Assembly (NCBI GenBank): GCA_036268995.1
Contig: DATATB010000090.1
Coordinates: 62,001-126,000 of the forward strand
Length of the DNA: 64,000 nucleotides
Source of the DNA: DATATB01 sp036268995
GTDB taxonomy: Bacteria; Planctomycetota; Planctomycetia; Pirellulales; PNKZ01
Direction of reading: 5' to 3'
Both the position numbers and the translations under genes were made by a program. Shown piece by piece: positions 53,380 through 62,624 of this stretch. Each line of letters opens with the position of its first letter. The first letter of the stretch is position 1. Under the pieces are notes generated by a model. The model saw only the letters and a program-made list of their open reading frames with translations. It made no database searches and was not told the origin of the DNA.

Positions 53380-54207
53380 TCATGCCGAATTGGCAGCCAG
53401 CCCGGCCGCCTGGAGCGCCGCGGAGACGAGCAAGGGGTGAGGCCCCAGCGGACCGACGCCGATCCAGGCCTTGTCCGAGCTTTGGCCTGACAACTGGCTT
53501 ACGGCCGCCACCACCCGATCATATAGCGCGCCGTGGAACAACAGGTGCGGCTGGACGACGATGCGGCGAAATGCTGAGTTCGCCGCCCGCGCCAGTGCGA
53601 CTTCCAGCGATGGCTCGCACATGGCCAGGAAACAGGTTTCGATCCCGCCCAATGGGGTGCGCTGGCCGCGCAGGGCGGCAAAGCGGAAGAGTTCCTGCGT
53701 GGCTTCCGGATCGTTGCTGCCGCGGCCCACGAGCAGCAGCAGCGTGTCGTCGGCATCGTAGCCCGGCTGGCGATTGACGACCTCGCAAAATCGCAGGGCC
53801 GAAAGCGCCACCAGGTCGCTCTGGCAGTTAAGCACCGGCCGCAGCGCGAAGCTGACCCCCGCGTACTGGGGAATCACGGACTCCAGTATGCGTGGAAGAT
53901 CGAGCTTGGCATGGCCAGCCGCAAACAATAACAGCGGAAGCACATGCACCTGCTGGGCGCCGCGCTCGACGGTGCGCTCAATGGCCAGGACCACGTCGGG
54001 AGCCGCCATTTCCAGAAACGCGGGCTCGATCACCCAACCCGGCAACTGCTTGGCGATCTGGCCCACCGTCTCGAAGAACTCTGCCTTGCCCAAAACATCG
54101 AGCGTGCCATGTCCCACGACGACCAGCCCCTGCGTGGCGGTAGCGGTCGGATCGCCGCCGAACTGCGGCGGCCGCTCCGGAATCGTGACGCTGGGAGTGC
54201 GAGTCAC
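53380..54207 (-). CDS. CbiX-like sirohydrochlorin chelatase family protein
   Basis: 275 residues from GTG 54207 (AAGGA 7 nt upstream). Two CbiX-type halves: GLVVVGHGTLDVLGKAEFFE with the metal histidine, LLLFAAGHAKLDLPRILE, then the second half LLLLVGRGSND with VVQPHLLFHGALYDR supplying further ligands. CbiX inserts cobalt (or iron) into sirohydrochlorin; the chain is long for a single domain and matches the double-domain form. No cobalamin genes are adjacent, so the metal and pathway are inferred. Confidence 0.85.
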   Translation of the reverse strand: MTRTPSVTIPERPPQFGGDPTATATQGLVVVGHGTLDVLGKAEFFETVGQIAKQLPGWVIEPAFLEMAAPDVVLAIERTVERGAQQVHVLPLLLFAAGHAKLDLPRILESVIPQYAGVSFALRPVLNCQSDLVALSALRFCEVVNRQPGYDADDTLLLLVGRGSNDPEATQELFRFAALRGQRTPLGGIETCFLAMCEPSLEVALARAANSAFRRIVVQPHLLFHGALYDRVVAAVSQLSGQSSDKAWIGVGPLGPHPLLVSAALQAAGLAANSA

Positions 54208-54516
54208 CGCAGGGTCCTTGAGAAGCTTCGAGAATTGCCGATCGGCGCGGACGACACGCTTGTATTCTAGTTGCCGCCAGCAGCCGGGGACATGGCCGGC
54301 CGGCAATTGCCGACTGGCCTGGGGCGTCCCAAAAGTGGGCTGCCGGTGCACTTCGTGCTACGCAAGCAAGGTCGCCGGGGTTCGCGTATGCGCCATCATG
54401 GCGGCGAAAGGGCAGCGCATGACGCGCACTTTTTTGCAAAACGGCACGGGCCTTGGGGAGACAGGCATCCCGAGGGCCGAAAGCTGCGTCGCGTTTTACG
54501 CGCGGTTCCCGGAGGT
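54208..54516. other. Gap between chelatase and flagellar operon end
   Basis: About 310 nt without a supported gene. No clear terminator for the flagellar operon is visible, although its 3' end should lie here. Confidence 0.5.
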
Positions 54517-54729
54517 TCAGGAGCTCGCAGCGAAGTGCGGCGCGGGGAGCAGTTGTTTCGCCCGCTGATAGTCGAGGGCGCGGCGCATGACTTCGTCCAT
54601 CGATTCGCGCACCACGAGCCGATCGCCACTGGTGAGGGTGACGAACGTGTCGGGGCGGCGCTCGACGTAGCGGATCAGGTCGGCGTTGACCACGAACTCT
54701 TCACCGCTGAGATGCGTGAGCTTGATCAT
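54517..54729 (-). CDS. flbD: FlbD-family flagellar protein
   Basis: 70 residues. MIKLTHLSGEEFVVNADLIR, the strongly conserved N terminus of the FlbD family, followed by PDTFVTLTSGDRLVVRES. Often found between flgE and motA in bacterial operons; role unclear. Sits 18 nt after flgE and is the last gene of the operon here. Confidence 0.95.
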   Translation of the reverse strand: MIKLTHLSGEEFVVNADLIRYVERRPDTFVTLTSGDRLVVRESMDEVMRRALDYQRAKQLLPAPHFAASS

Positions 54730-54747
54730 GGGCGGCCCTGGTTACCG

Positions 54748-57234
54748 TCACGCTTGCTGGAGGTTCAAGAGGGCGGTCCACAATTGGTTGGCCGTGCTGA
54801 TGACCTCGGAATTGCCGCGGTACATAGTCGAGGCCGAGATCAAGGTGATCAAGCTGGCGCTGATGTCGGTATTCGAGAGCTCGACGGCGCCGGACACGAT
54901 CGAGCCAATGCCCTCGGACGACGGTGAGGCAATCACCGGCAGGCCCGAGTTCACGCCGGCCGCAAACAGATTCTGGCCTTGCTGGACCAGCCCGTCGGGA
55001 TTGGCGAAACGCGCCAACTGGACTTGCCCAAGGTTGCGCTGGGTGCCGTTGTCGAATACGCCTTGGATCGTGCCGTCGCTGGAGATGTTGAAGCTCGTGA
55101 GTTGTCCCGGCGGAAAACCATCTTGTCCGGAGGCGTTCAGGCTGCTGGCCGTGGCTGACAAACCGCTCAGGGCCGAAAAATTCAGGTTGAAGTTCAGCGG
55201 CGACGTGGCGGGCGTGTCGCTGCGGTCGACGCTCACGGTGTCGTTGGTGGCGCTGATGAAATTGCCTTGGCCGTCGAAGCTGATCAGGCCGGTGCCCACG
55301 GCGATGTTCACGCCCGCCCCGGGCTGGTTGTCCGAAGAGTCGGCGTACCAGCGATAGGTGGTTTCGCTGCTGGTTTGCGATTGCAACTCGGCGGTGACGC
55401 GGACGTTGATTGCCTCGCCCAGCGAGTCGTAAACCACGAAGTTCGCGATGGCTCCGTTGCCGACGGCTTGCTGCGTGGTGTTGAAGGGCAGGTCAATGGG
55501 CGTGGTAGTGCCGCTAGCCGTCGTGAGTTGGAAGGCCGAAGGATTGATCGACACGGCGTTGTCCTGCCCGTTGTTGCTCACAATCGTGATCTCGCCCTGG
55601 GCATTGATGGTCGCGCCGGGGGCGGCACCCGATGAATCGTTGGGAATGGGATTGGCGGCCGTCGAGGCATTGTTGCTTTGGATCCCATCCGCCTGGTCGA
55701 TGAAGTTCAGCAAGTCCTGAACGGTTGTGGTTGACGTAATTTTCAATGACTGGGCCGTGAGGGTGTTGGCCCCCTTCTCGCCCGTATACGTCAGCGTGCC
55801 CACCTGGAACAGGCTCTGGCTGGTTCCACCGTTGTTTTGCAGCAGGTTGGTCAGCAACGTGCTGCTGGTCGCCGGCGGCCCGGTCATGTTGAGGCTTTGG
55901 CGCGGCGCAGTCATGCCCGCCGCTGTCCCCTGGAGGACCGCGTCGCTGACGTTGTCGGTAAAGCTCAGGTTCTGCGTCGGATCGCTGGCGTTGTAGGGGA
56001 GTTCGCTCACCAGTTGGTAATCCGTCGGATCCGACGCGGTGTTGCGATAAATACGGACGGATTGCCACTGCGTGCCGTCGGGGACGGGCAGATTGTTGAG
56101 CTGAATCCGGCCGTTCACCACGTCGACCGGGCCGATCACGGGAGTCGGCCGGCTTTCCACGCCGCTCAAGGGGTTGCCGTTGGCGTCGTCGTTGCCTGCC
56201 GGCACGTTGGCAAACGTCACGTAATAGCTGTAATCGCCGGTCAACTCGGTGGTGTTCAGCGGCGGGCTGGTGCCGGCATCGAGCGTTGCGTCGCTGGTGG
56301 TGTCGGTATACGAGCTGGCCGGATTAGAGATCGTGGTCAGCAACTTGAAGGTGCTGCCACCGGCATCGGTGCGGTAGATTTGCAACGACGAATAATTGGA
56401 GTCGGTCGGCAAATTCGAAAGCGTCACCGTATTGTCGGTGGCGCCGGTCGTCACGGTGACGGCCGCCGAAGGCGTGCTTTGCGTCGTGCCGTTGGCGTCC
56501 TCGAAGACAAATTCGTACTGATACTGCGCGCTGCTGGACAGGCCGCCAGTCCCAGTGCTGGACGCCGTGGTGACGTTCGTGGTGTTGGGCGTATCGGCCA
56601 CCGCGACGGTGGTGCCGGAGGCCGGGGCCGAGTACGATGCGTCGCCCAAGGATCCCGTCTGAATGATCTGTGCGGTCGTGGCCACGGTGCCCGTGGCCGA
56701 CAGCGTGCCTTCCATCGTCACGTTCTGGGTCGCGTGGGCGACGGCCGTCGAGCCCAGCGGAATGCTCAGTGCTTGGAGCTGCGTGGCTTGGATGTTGAAA
56801 CTGCTGTCGACGCCGTAGCCCAGCACCAGGTTGCCGCTGGCGTCGGTGAGCTGATTCTGGGAGTTGAGTTTGAACTGGCCGTCGCGGGTATAAAGTTGCT
56901 GCCCGCCGGCCGTTTGCACGGCGAAGAAGCCGTCGCCTTGGATCGCGAGGTCCGCCGAATCGGACGTGGTCTGCAGCGTGCCCTGCGAAAAGTCCGGGTC
57001 CACCGAGGCGACTTCCACGCCCAACCCGGTCTGGACCGGGTCCGACCCTCCGTCGCCGTCGCTCGGAGCCGTGCCCACGCTCAGTGTCTGGGAGAACTGG
57101 GTGGCAAACTCGACGTTCGACGCCTTGAAGCCGACGGTGTTGGCGTTGGCAACGTTGTTGCCAGCCACGTCGATCATGGTTTCGCTGGCCGCCATGCCAG
57201 ACAGTGCCGTGCTGAATACACTCGAGAGACTCAT
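54748..57234 (-). CDS. flgE: Flagellar hook protein FlgE (long form)
   Basis: 828 residues from ATG 57234. The N terminus SLSSVFSTALSGMAASETMI and the C terminus TSASTMYRGNSEVISTANQL are the conserved axial-protein D0 helices; LAIQGDGFFAVQT is the FlgE signature. Typical hooks are 400-450 residues; here ~370 extra residues form beta-rich repeats with a fibronectin-like look (SAQYQYEFVFEDANGTTQST, SYYVTFANVPAGNDDANGNP). The polymer forms the universal joint of the flagellum. A GGAG 9 nt upstream of ATG supports the start. Confidence 0.95.
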   Translation of the reverse strand: MSLSSVFSTALSGMAASETMIDVAGNNVANANTVGFKASNVEFATQFSQTLSVGTAPSDGDGGSDPVQTGLGVEVASVDPDFSQGTLQTTSDSADLAIQGDGFFAVQTAGGQQLYTRDGQFKLNSQNQLTDASGNLVLGYGVDSSFNIQATQLQALSIPLGSTAVAHATQNVTMEGTLSATGTVATTAQIIQTGSLGDASYSAPASGTTVAVADTPNTTNVTTASSTGTGGLSSSAQYQYEFVFEDANGTTQSTPSAAVTVTTGATDNTVTLSNLPTDSNYSSLQIYRTDAGGSTFKLLTTISNPASSYTDTTSDATLDAGTSPPLNTTELTGDYSYYVTFANVPAGNDDANGNPLSGVESRPTPVIGPVDVVNGRIQLNNLPVPDGTQWQSVRIYRNTASDPTDYQLVSELPYNASDPTQNLSFTDNVSDAVLQGTAAGMTAPRQSLNMTGPPATSSTLLTNLLQNNGGTSQSLFQVGTLTYTGEKGANTLTAQSLKITSTTTVQDLLNFIDQADGIQSNNASTAANPIPNDSSGAAPGATINAQGEITIVSNNGQDNAVSINPSAFQLTTASGTTTPIDLPFNTTQQAVGNGAIANFVVYDSLGEAINVRVTAELQSQTSSETTYRWYADSSDNQPGAGVNIAVGTGLISFDGQGNFISATNDTVSVDRSDTPATSPLNFNLNFSALSGLSATASSLNASGQDGFPPGQLTSFNISSDGTIQGVFDNGTQRNLGQVQLARFANPDGLVQQGQNLFAAGVNSGLPVIASPSSEGIGSIVSGAVELSNTDISASLITLISASTMYRGNSEVISTANQLWTALLNLQQA

Positions 57235-57316
57235 GGCCTCATGCTCCTGCTCGATGACTATCCAACCATTGCGGCCGTGTTCGCGGTTGATCGCCGTCGG
57301 CTGGCCGCGCTGGCCC

Positions 57317-57763
57317 TTACTCCGTACTTTCCGTCGGCGCCTCACTGGCCGGAATGATCTCACTCACGTTGGCCAGGGGCACCTGCTGGCTGCCGATGTT
57401 CAGCGAGGCCGCGCCATCGACCAAACTGACGCTTTCGACCGTGCCGGAAGCCGACGCGCCGGTGCTGTCGGTCCCCACGACATATTGATTGATCATCACG
57501 CTGGCTGCCGTCAGGCTGTCGTTGAGCGACAGCCCCGTCAACGTGCTGTTCAACTGCACGTTCGACTGGATCGTTTCCATGTCACTGATCTGCTGCATGA
57601 GGTCCGAGTTGCTGACGGGGTCCGTCGGATCCTGGTTCTGCAACTGGGCAATCATCAGTTGCATGAAATCGCTGAGGTTCACGTCGCCAAACGGATCGCC
57701 AGAAGTCGACGAACTCGAACTGTTCGATGACGAAGAACCACTGGTGGGAGGAACGCTGCTCAT
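57317..57763 (-). CDS. flgD: Flagellar hook-capping protein FlgD
   Basis: 148 residues. LSDFMQLMIAQLQNQDPTDP followed by DLMQQISDMETIQSNVQLN is the FlgD N-terminal region that binds the growing hook tip; the usual C-terminal FLgD Ig-like part is short. Located directly upstream of flgE, the normal order. Thr/Ser-rich N-terminal linker. The frame extends upstream without a better start. Confidence 0.93.
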   Translation of the reverse strand: MSSVPPTSGSSSSNSSSSSTSGDPFGDVNLSDFMQLMIAQLQNQDPTDPVSNSDLMQQISDMETIQSNVQLNSTLTGLSLNDSLTAASVMINQYVVGTDSTGASASGTVESVSLVDGAASLNIGSQQVPLANVSEIIPASEAPTESTE

Positions 57764-57820
57764 GCCTGGTCTCGCTCTACGCTTGCTTTGCCCGCCCCTG
57801 CTCGGAACCCGCAATGGTTG

Positions 57821-59431
57821 CTAAATGACAACGTCCAACCCCGCGCTGCCGGCGGCCGAAGAACTGGACAAGCCCGTGTCGCTGACATCGCTGACCGCCG
57901 CCGTATCAAGGGGCTGCGACACTCGCCGCGCCGGCGCGCTCTGGTCGAAATCGCGGTTGGGCGTCTGGGACGAACCATCCGGCGATTGGCCCATCAAGCC
58001 CACGTCGAACCGCATGACTTTAATGTCCTGCTGCTGCAGCCGATCGCGCAGCGCCGGCAGGTTCTCCAGCAGCGTGTCGCGCGCAGCCGGCGTCTCGGCG
58101 TCCAGCCGGGCGTTCATCTGCCCGCCGTCCACCTTGATTTCGATGCGCACCGATCCCAATTCCGGCGGGCTCAATCGCAGCTTGATCGAACCGTCGTTCG
58201 CGGAGTTGGCACTTTGAAACGCGCGGGCCACGCGCTGCACGAGCCGCAGGCGATTGCCGTCGCTGAGCGTGGGACTCGCGCCCGACGCGTTTCCGGCCGA
58301 GGCCGAATGCGAACGATTGGCCGCTGCGGCATCAACTGCTCCGGAAACGAGAGGCGCAGTGTTCGCCGCGCTCGTAGCGGCAGTAGAGTTCTGGCCTGGC
58401 GAACTGCTCGTGGCACTCGAAGTTGCCGTCGAAGCCGAACCGTCTTGGGCGGCGGTTGCCGCAGCCGCGGGAGCCGTGTGCGTCGTCGCTGCGACGGGGG
58501 CCGATGCCAACATGCCGACCACCGCGTCGGCCATGGCGCTGGCAGTCGACTGCACCGCTGATGCCGGAGTCGTTTGCGTGCCGGCCACCGGGTTGTTCGC
58601 AATGGACTGTGAGTAACCGCTGGTGACGCTCTGTCCGTAAGTAGGCAGCAACCCGCTTGCCGCCAGCGCGGCCGCATTACTATCGGAACCAGAGGTAGCC
58701 GATGCTGACTGGGACGCAGGGGCCCGTGCGCCGCCAGTGGCTGGCAGCGAAGAGGAGCGCCCCGCGGACTTGGCGGTCGCCTGCGCCACCAGCGTCAGAG
58801 TGCTGGTGGTTTGCGCCACGGATTTGCCGCTGGCCGCCGAGTCCCCGATGACCGGCTCGTCGGTTTCGGCTGCGGTTCCGGTTCCAGCCGCCGGTTTGGC
58901 AGCCGGCGTCGTCTGGCTGACCACGGGTTGCGGGATCGAAAACAGCAAGGCCGTCGGAATTTGGCCTGCGCCGTTGTCGATATGCGTCCCGGTTTGCGAG
59001 TCGCTGCCGGGTTTGGTGGCCGTCGAAGAATCAGTCGGCGCTGCGGTCTTGGACGAGGCCTGGTCGGTGGCCGTCGTCGTGGAAGTCGACGAATCGGCCG
59101 TCGAGGTTTTGGCCGTACCGTCCGGCGGCGAAGAATCCGTGGCCGCCGAGTTGCTGGCCGCCGGGGTTTGCGCGGCTGCTTGCGCACCCGTGGTGCTGGC
59201 GCTGCCGCTGGCGGGGCTGTTGTTCGATGATTGGCCGGCCGAGGGCGCCGGGTTGGGATTACTGGCCCCGTTATTCGACGGGAGTGCCCGCTGCAAGTGG
59301 CCGCCGAAGGAGTCGTCCGGGTTCGAGGGCGCATTGGCCGGCGAAGGGACCGCGGGGCCGACCGAGCTGGCCGAAATATCCGCGCTGACCTGCACCACGG
59401 CGTAGTCCTTGGATTGCGGTTTACGACTCAA
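57821..59431 (-). CDS. fliK: Flagellar hook-length control protein FliK
   Basis: 536 residues. Only the C-terminal ~100 residues are recognisable: LRLSPPELGSVRIEIKVDGG and QMNARLDAETPAARDTLLEN match the FliK C-terminal domain, which switches export specificity from hook to filament. The preceding ~400 residues are a low-complexity Ala/Ser/Thr/Gln stretch (e.g. SSPPDGTAKTSTADSSTSTT), as expected for the molecular ruler part. Upstream of flgD, the usual gene order. Confidence 0.92.
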   Translation of the reverse strand: MSRKPQSKDYAVVQVSADISASSVGPAVPSPANAPSNPDDSFGGHLQRALPSNNGASNPNPAPSAGQSSNNSPASGSASTTGAQAAAQTPAASNSAATDSSPPDGTAKTSTADSSTSTTTATDQASSKTAAPTDSSTATKPGSDSQTGTHIDNGAGQIPTALLFSIPQPVVSQTTPAAKPAAGTGTAAETDEPVIGDSAASGKSVAQTTSTLTLVAQATAKSAGRSSSLPATGGARAPASQSASATSGSDSNAAALAASGLLPTYGQSVTSGYSQSIANNPVAGTQTTPASAVQSTASAMADAVVGMLASAPVAATTHTAPAAAATAAQDGSASTATSSATSSSPGQNSTAATSAANTAPLVSGAVDAAAANRSHSASAGNASGASPTLSDGNRLRLVQRVARAFQSANSANDGSIKLRLSPPELGSVRIEIKVDGGQMNARLDAETPAARDTLLENLPALRDRLQQQDIKVMRFDVGLMGQSPDGSSQTPNRDFDQSAPARRVSQPLDTAAVSDVSDTGLSSSSAAGSAGLDVVI

Positions 59432-59459
59432 CTCAAACCAGGCCCGCCGCCACGCCGCT

Positions 59460-60149
59460 CTAGTGACCTTGAGGAGCGGGCTGCAATTGCGTCTTCGCCT
59501 CGTCGATCAGCGACAGCTCGGGCTCACCCTCGCGAATGACTTTCAGAATCTCGGCGAGCTTGTCCACTTCTTCGGGAGTCTTGAATTCGGTGATGACCTT
59601 GGCCCGCTTCGTGGGTGTCATGGCTGACAGCAGTGCCACCACTTCGTTCATCGACCCTTCTTCGACCATCCGCACGACTTGTTCTTTGGCCTGCTTAGGC
59701 TTCATGGTCTCCAAGATCAGCCGGGTGGTTTCCTGACTGTTGGAGAGGGTCGCTGCGCGCAACGTTTCGAGTTGACGGTCCAGCGCAGTTTTCACTCGGT
59801 TATATCGGTCGATCTCTCCGGTTAGTTTGACTCGTTCGTCTTTTAATTGGTCCGACTGGCTGTGCAGCATCTGCTCGCGCAGCTCGAAGTCGCGGCTCTG
59901 GATCGCCCTGGCTCGGGCGATATCAAGCAGCGATGGCTGGTTCGTGCGATCGTGCAGGCCGATGATTTCGGCCTCGGGACGCGTGGCGCTGGCCGAACCG
60001 TCGAGCACGCCGGCCAGATCCGCCACCTTGTCGCGGTCCAGCACCCCTTGCCACCAGCAATAGCCGGCTAGCACCAATAGCGCGAGCACCGTAGCAATGC
60101 AGGCGCAACTGATCAACCAGCCGATTGCGCGAAACAGCTTGCCGATCAT
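59460..60149 (-). CDS. MotE-like flagellar protein
   Basis: 229 residues. N-terminal membrane helix (ACIATVLALLVLAGYCWWQG), a long coiled coil (REQMLHSQSDQLKDERVKLT) and a C-terminal segment EVVALLSAMTPTKRAKVITE similar to the MgtE intracellular N domain that MotE and related proteins carry. In alphaproteobacteria MotE chaperones MotC; a direct equivalent here is inferred. It overlaps fliJ by 4 nt (ATGA). Confidence 0.85.
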   Translation of the reverse strand: MIGKLFRAIGWLISCACIATVLALLVLAGYCWWQGVLDRDKVADLAGVLDGSASATRPEAEIIGLHDRTNQPSLLDIARARAIQSRDFELREQMLHSQSDQLKDERVKLTGEIDRYNRVKTALDRQLETLRAATLSNSQETTRLILETMKPKQAKEQVVRMVEEGSMNEVVALLSAMTPTKRAKVITEFKTPEEVDKLAEILKVIREGEPELSLIDEAKTQLQPAPQGH

Positions 60150-60592
60150 AGAATCCTTTCAGCGGGCACGCTGCGGCCGGCCACCTCGTCCAATTCGCGC
60201 ATGGCCTCGCGCTCGCTCTGCTGGCGCCATTCCTCGTGCTGGCTGGCGCGCAGCTTCTCCAGTGCCCGCACGTCCTTGTCGGCCATGACCAGCGCCTCGC
60301 GGCGCTTGGCCACTTCGGCTTCGACCTTGGCCAGTTGCGACGCCAGGCTGCGTTTTTCGGCCTGCAACACGAGCTCGTAGCGTTCGCCGTTGAGCAGCCG
60401 ATCGACGTCGACCGGCCCGAGGGGCGCGGTGTGCAGTTGCCGGGCTGCGCGCAGATCGTGATCGATGCGCTGGATTTTTTCCTCCAGCACCATCTGCACG
60501 CCCAGGGCATCGGCCAATTGAGCGCGGCGCTCGTCGCGCACCGCCTCGCGCAGCCGCGTCACGCTAGCCAGGCGAAATTGAAATCGACGCAT
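60146..60592 (-). CDS. fliJ: Flagellar export protein FliJ
   Basis: 148 residues, almost entirely helical: RFQFRLASVTRLREAVRDER at the N terminus and a coiled coil through KVEAEVAKRREALVMADKDV. FliJ is the central stalk of the flagellar export ATPase (FliI ring) and chaperone-recycling factor. It follows fliI immediately; length matches the family. Confidence 0.92.
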   Translation of the reverse strand: MRRFQFRLASVTRLREAVRDERRAQLADALGVQMVLEEKIQRIDHDLRAARQLHTAPLGPVDVDRLLNGERYELVLQAEKRSLASQLAKVEAEVAKRREALVMADKDVRALEKLRASQHEEWRQQSEREAMRELDEVAGRSVPAERIL

Positions 60593-60595
60593 GAT

Positions 60596-61948
60596 TTACC
60601 GCGCTCCTTCCGGCGCCGCCGTGGCGGCGCTTTGAATCCGTTGAATGCATTTCGCTCGCAGTTGGGCCAGTTCGGCCCGGGCCTTTTCCACCGAACTGCC
60701 GTCCGAAACCCGCTGCCGCAGAAACTGGTGAATGCTGTCGAGCATGTCGATCGCCAGGTCCACCGAGCGATTGCTGCCGCGCCGGTAAGCGCCGATCGAG
60801 ATCAGATCTTCGTGATCGCGATAAGCGCCCAGCATCTCGCGCACGGCACCGGCCGACTCGCGATGCTCCTGCGTGGTGATGTCGTTCATCAACCGGCTCA
60901 GGCTCTCGAGCACGTCGACGGCTGGATAATGGTTGCGCGTGGCCAGCTTCCGCGAGAGCCAGGTGTGGCCGTCGATCAATCCGCGCACGCAATCGCAGAT
61001 CGGTTCGTTGGCGTCGTCGCCTTCGACCAGCACGGAGTAAAAGGCCGTGATGCTACCGGTCGGGCCACGCCCGGCCCGTTCCACCAATTTGGGCAGCAGG
61101 GCAAAGACCGAAGGCGGAAACCCGCGCGTCGTCGGCGGCTCGCCGGCGGCCAGCCCGATCTCGCGCTGGGCCAAGGCAAACCGCGTGAGCGAATCCATCA
61201 CCAGCATTACGTCGCGCCCCTGGTCGCGGAAATACTCGGCCACCGACGTGGCCGCAAACGCGGCCCGCGTGCGCAGCAGCGCCGGCTCGTCGCTGGTGGC
61301 CACCACGACCACGCTCTTGGCCAGCCCCTCGGGGCCCAAGTCACGCTCCAGAAACTCGTTGACCTCGCGGCCGCGCTCGCCTACCAGGGCAATCACGTTC
61401 ACGTCGGCGGCCGTGTAGCGGGCCATCATGCCCAGCGTTACGCTTTTGCCGACGCCCGAGCCGGCGAAGATCCCCATCCGCTGGCCTTTGCCGCAGGTCA
61501 GCAGACCGTCGATCACGCGGATGCCGGTGGACATGGGCGTATCGATGCGCGGCCGCTGGATCGGCGATGGCGGCCGAGCATCCAGTGGCTGGCGCGTGGG
61601 CAACCACGGCTGCGGCCGGCCGTCGATGCATTGTCCGCGGGCATCGATCACGCGGCCCAGCAATTCGGGGCCGACGCGAATCGAGGTTTTCGAACGTTTG
61701 AGCCGCACGCGGTTGCCGTGCCGCACGCCCTGCATGTCGCTATAGGGATACACGAGCGTCAGGTCGTTGTTGAAGCCCACGACTTCGGCCTCCAGCGATT
61801 CGCCGCCGTGCCGCTGGATTTCGACCAGGGCGCCTACCGGGGCCGCGAAATCGGCCACGGCCGCGGTCATGCCCACCATGCGCACGATGCTCCCCTCGAT
61901 GGCGCTGGGCACGATCGAATCCAACTGGTCGGCCAATTCGCTCGTCAT
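60596..61948 (-). CDS. fliI: Flagellum-specific ATP synthase FliI
   Basis: 450 residues. Walker A GIFAGSGVGKSVTLG near 155-170, ALVGERGREVNEF, Walker B MLVMDSLTRFALAQREIGLA, and the C-terminal part of F1-beta-like ATPases. The N-terminal beta-barrel includes GRVIDARGQCIDG. FliI drives export of flagellar subunits with FliH and FliJ. ATG at 61948 overlaps the fliH stop by 4 nt; the upstream frame is non-coding-like. Confidence 0.97.
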   Translation of the reverse strand: MTSELADQLDSIVPSAIEGSIVRMVGMTAAVADFAAPVGALVEIQRHGGESLEAEVVGFNNDLTLVYPYSDMQGVRHGNRVRLKRSKTSIRVGPELLGRVIDARGQCIDGRPQPWLPTRQPLDARPPSPIQRPRIDTPMSTGIRVIDGLLTCGKGQRMGIFAGSGVGKSVTLGMMARYTAADVNVIALVGERGREVNEFLERDLGPEGLAKSVVVVATSDEPALLRTRAAFAATSVAEYFRDQGRDVMLVMDSLTRFALAQREIGLAAGEPPTTRGFPPSVFALLPKLVERAGRGPTGSITAFYSVLVEGDDANEPICDCVRGLIDGHTWLSRKLATRNHYPAVDVLESLSRLMNDITTQEHRESAGAVREMLGAYRDHEDLISIGAYRRGSNRSVDLAIDMLDSIHQFLRQRVSDGSSVEKARAELAQLRAKCIQRIQSAATAAPEGAR

Positions 61949-62598
61949 GTCAGCTCGGCCTCGATCCGCGCCAGTTGCACTTCGAGCTGCTGATCGACCG
62001 CTCCATGTTGGGTTTCGATCCGGCAGCCGCCAGGCGAAATGCGCTCGTCGGGCACGAGCGTGGTCGGCCCCAGCCGCGAAAATTCGGCGGCCAGCCGCTC
62101 GATCTGCTCGCCCAGCGCGGCGTGATCCTGGGGGTGCAGCAGGATGCGCAGCTCCGAACTGCCTCGCGCCAGTTCCAATCCATCGCGAACAAACTGCACG
62201 GTGATCCGCGGATCGGCCTGCAACTGCCGGCGTACGATCCGGCCGGCAATGGCCGCGGCCAGGTGTACGGCGCGTTGCTCCCAATGCGCCAGCCAACCCG
62301 GCCGCGAACCTTCGATCTGTTCGATCGCCTGCCGCACAGCCGGCAGCGCGGTCTCCAACTGCTGCGCCACTTTCTGGTTCAGCATTTCGTCCAGCGCGCG
62401 CTGGCCGGCCTGGCGGCCTTCGGCTTCGGCCCGCTGGCGAATCGATTTTCCCTCCTCGACCGCCGAAGCGAGGATCTGTTTGGCTTGCTCACGAATGGTG
62501 CGCAAGTACGCGTCGCCATGCTCGCGCATGTCTTCGAAATTGAAAGCCACGCCATGAATACCGCGATTGCGATCCGTGGCTTTAATGATGCTCGACAT
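61945..62598 (-). CDS. fliH: Flagellar assembly protein FliH
   Basis: 217 residues. Glu/Gln/Ala-rich coiled coil (ILASAVEEGKSIRQRAEAEG) and a C-terminal ADPRITVQFVRDGLELARG region typical of the FliH/YscL superfamily. It regulates FliI. Between fliG and fliI, the standard position; ATG 62598 is preferred over the upstream TTG. Confidence 0.92.
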   Translation of the reverse strand: MSSIIKATDRNRGIHGVAFNFEDMREHGDAYLRTIREQAKQILASAVEEGKSIRQRAEAEGRQAGQRALDEMLNQKVAQQLETALPAVRQAIEQIEGSRPGWLAHWEQRAVHLAAAIAGRIVRRQLQADPRITVQFVRDGLELARGSSELRILLHPQDHAALGEQIERLAAEFSRLGPTTLVPDERISPGGCRIETQHGAVDQQLEVQLARIEAELT

Positions 62599-62624
62599 CG
62601 GCAAGGATCCTGCATGAACCGGTC

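Noticed and set aside
55837..57357. A 506-codon frame opposite flgE
   Set aside because: Arg/Gly/His-rich shadow; flgE is clearly coding on the other strand.
60236..61993. A 585-codon frame opposite fliI/fliJ
   Set aside because: Shadow of the flagellar genes; no domain recognisable.
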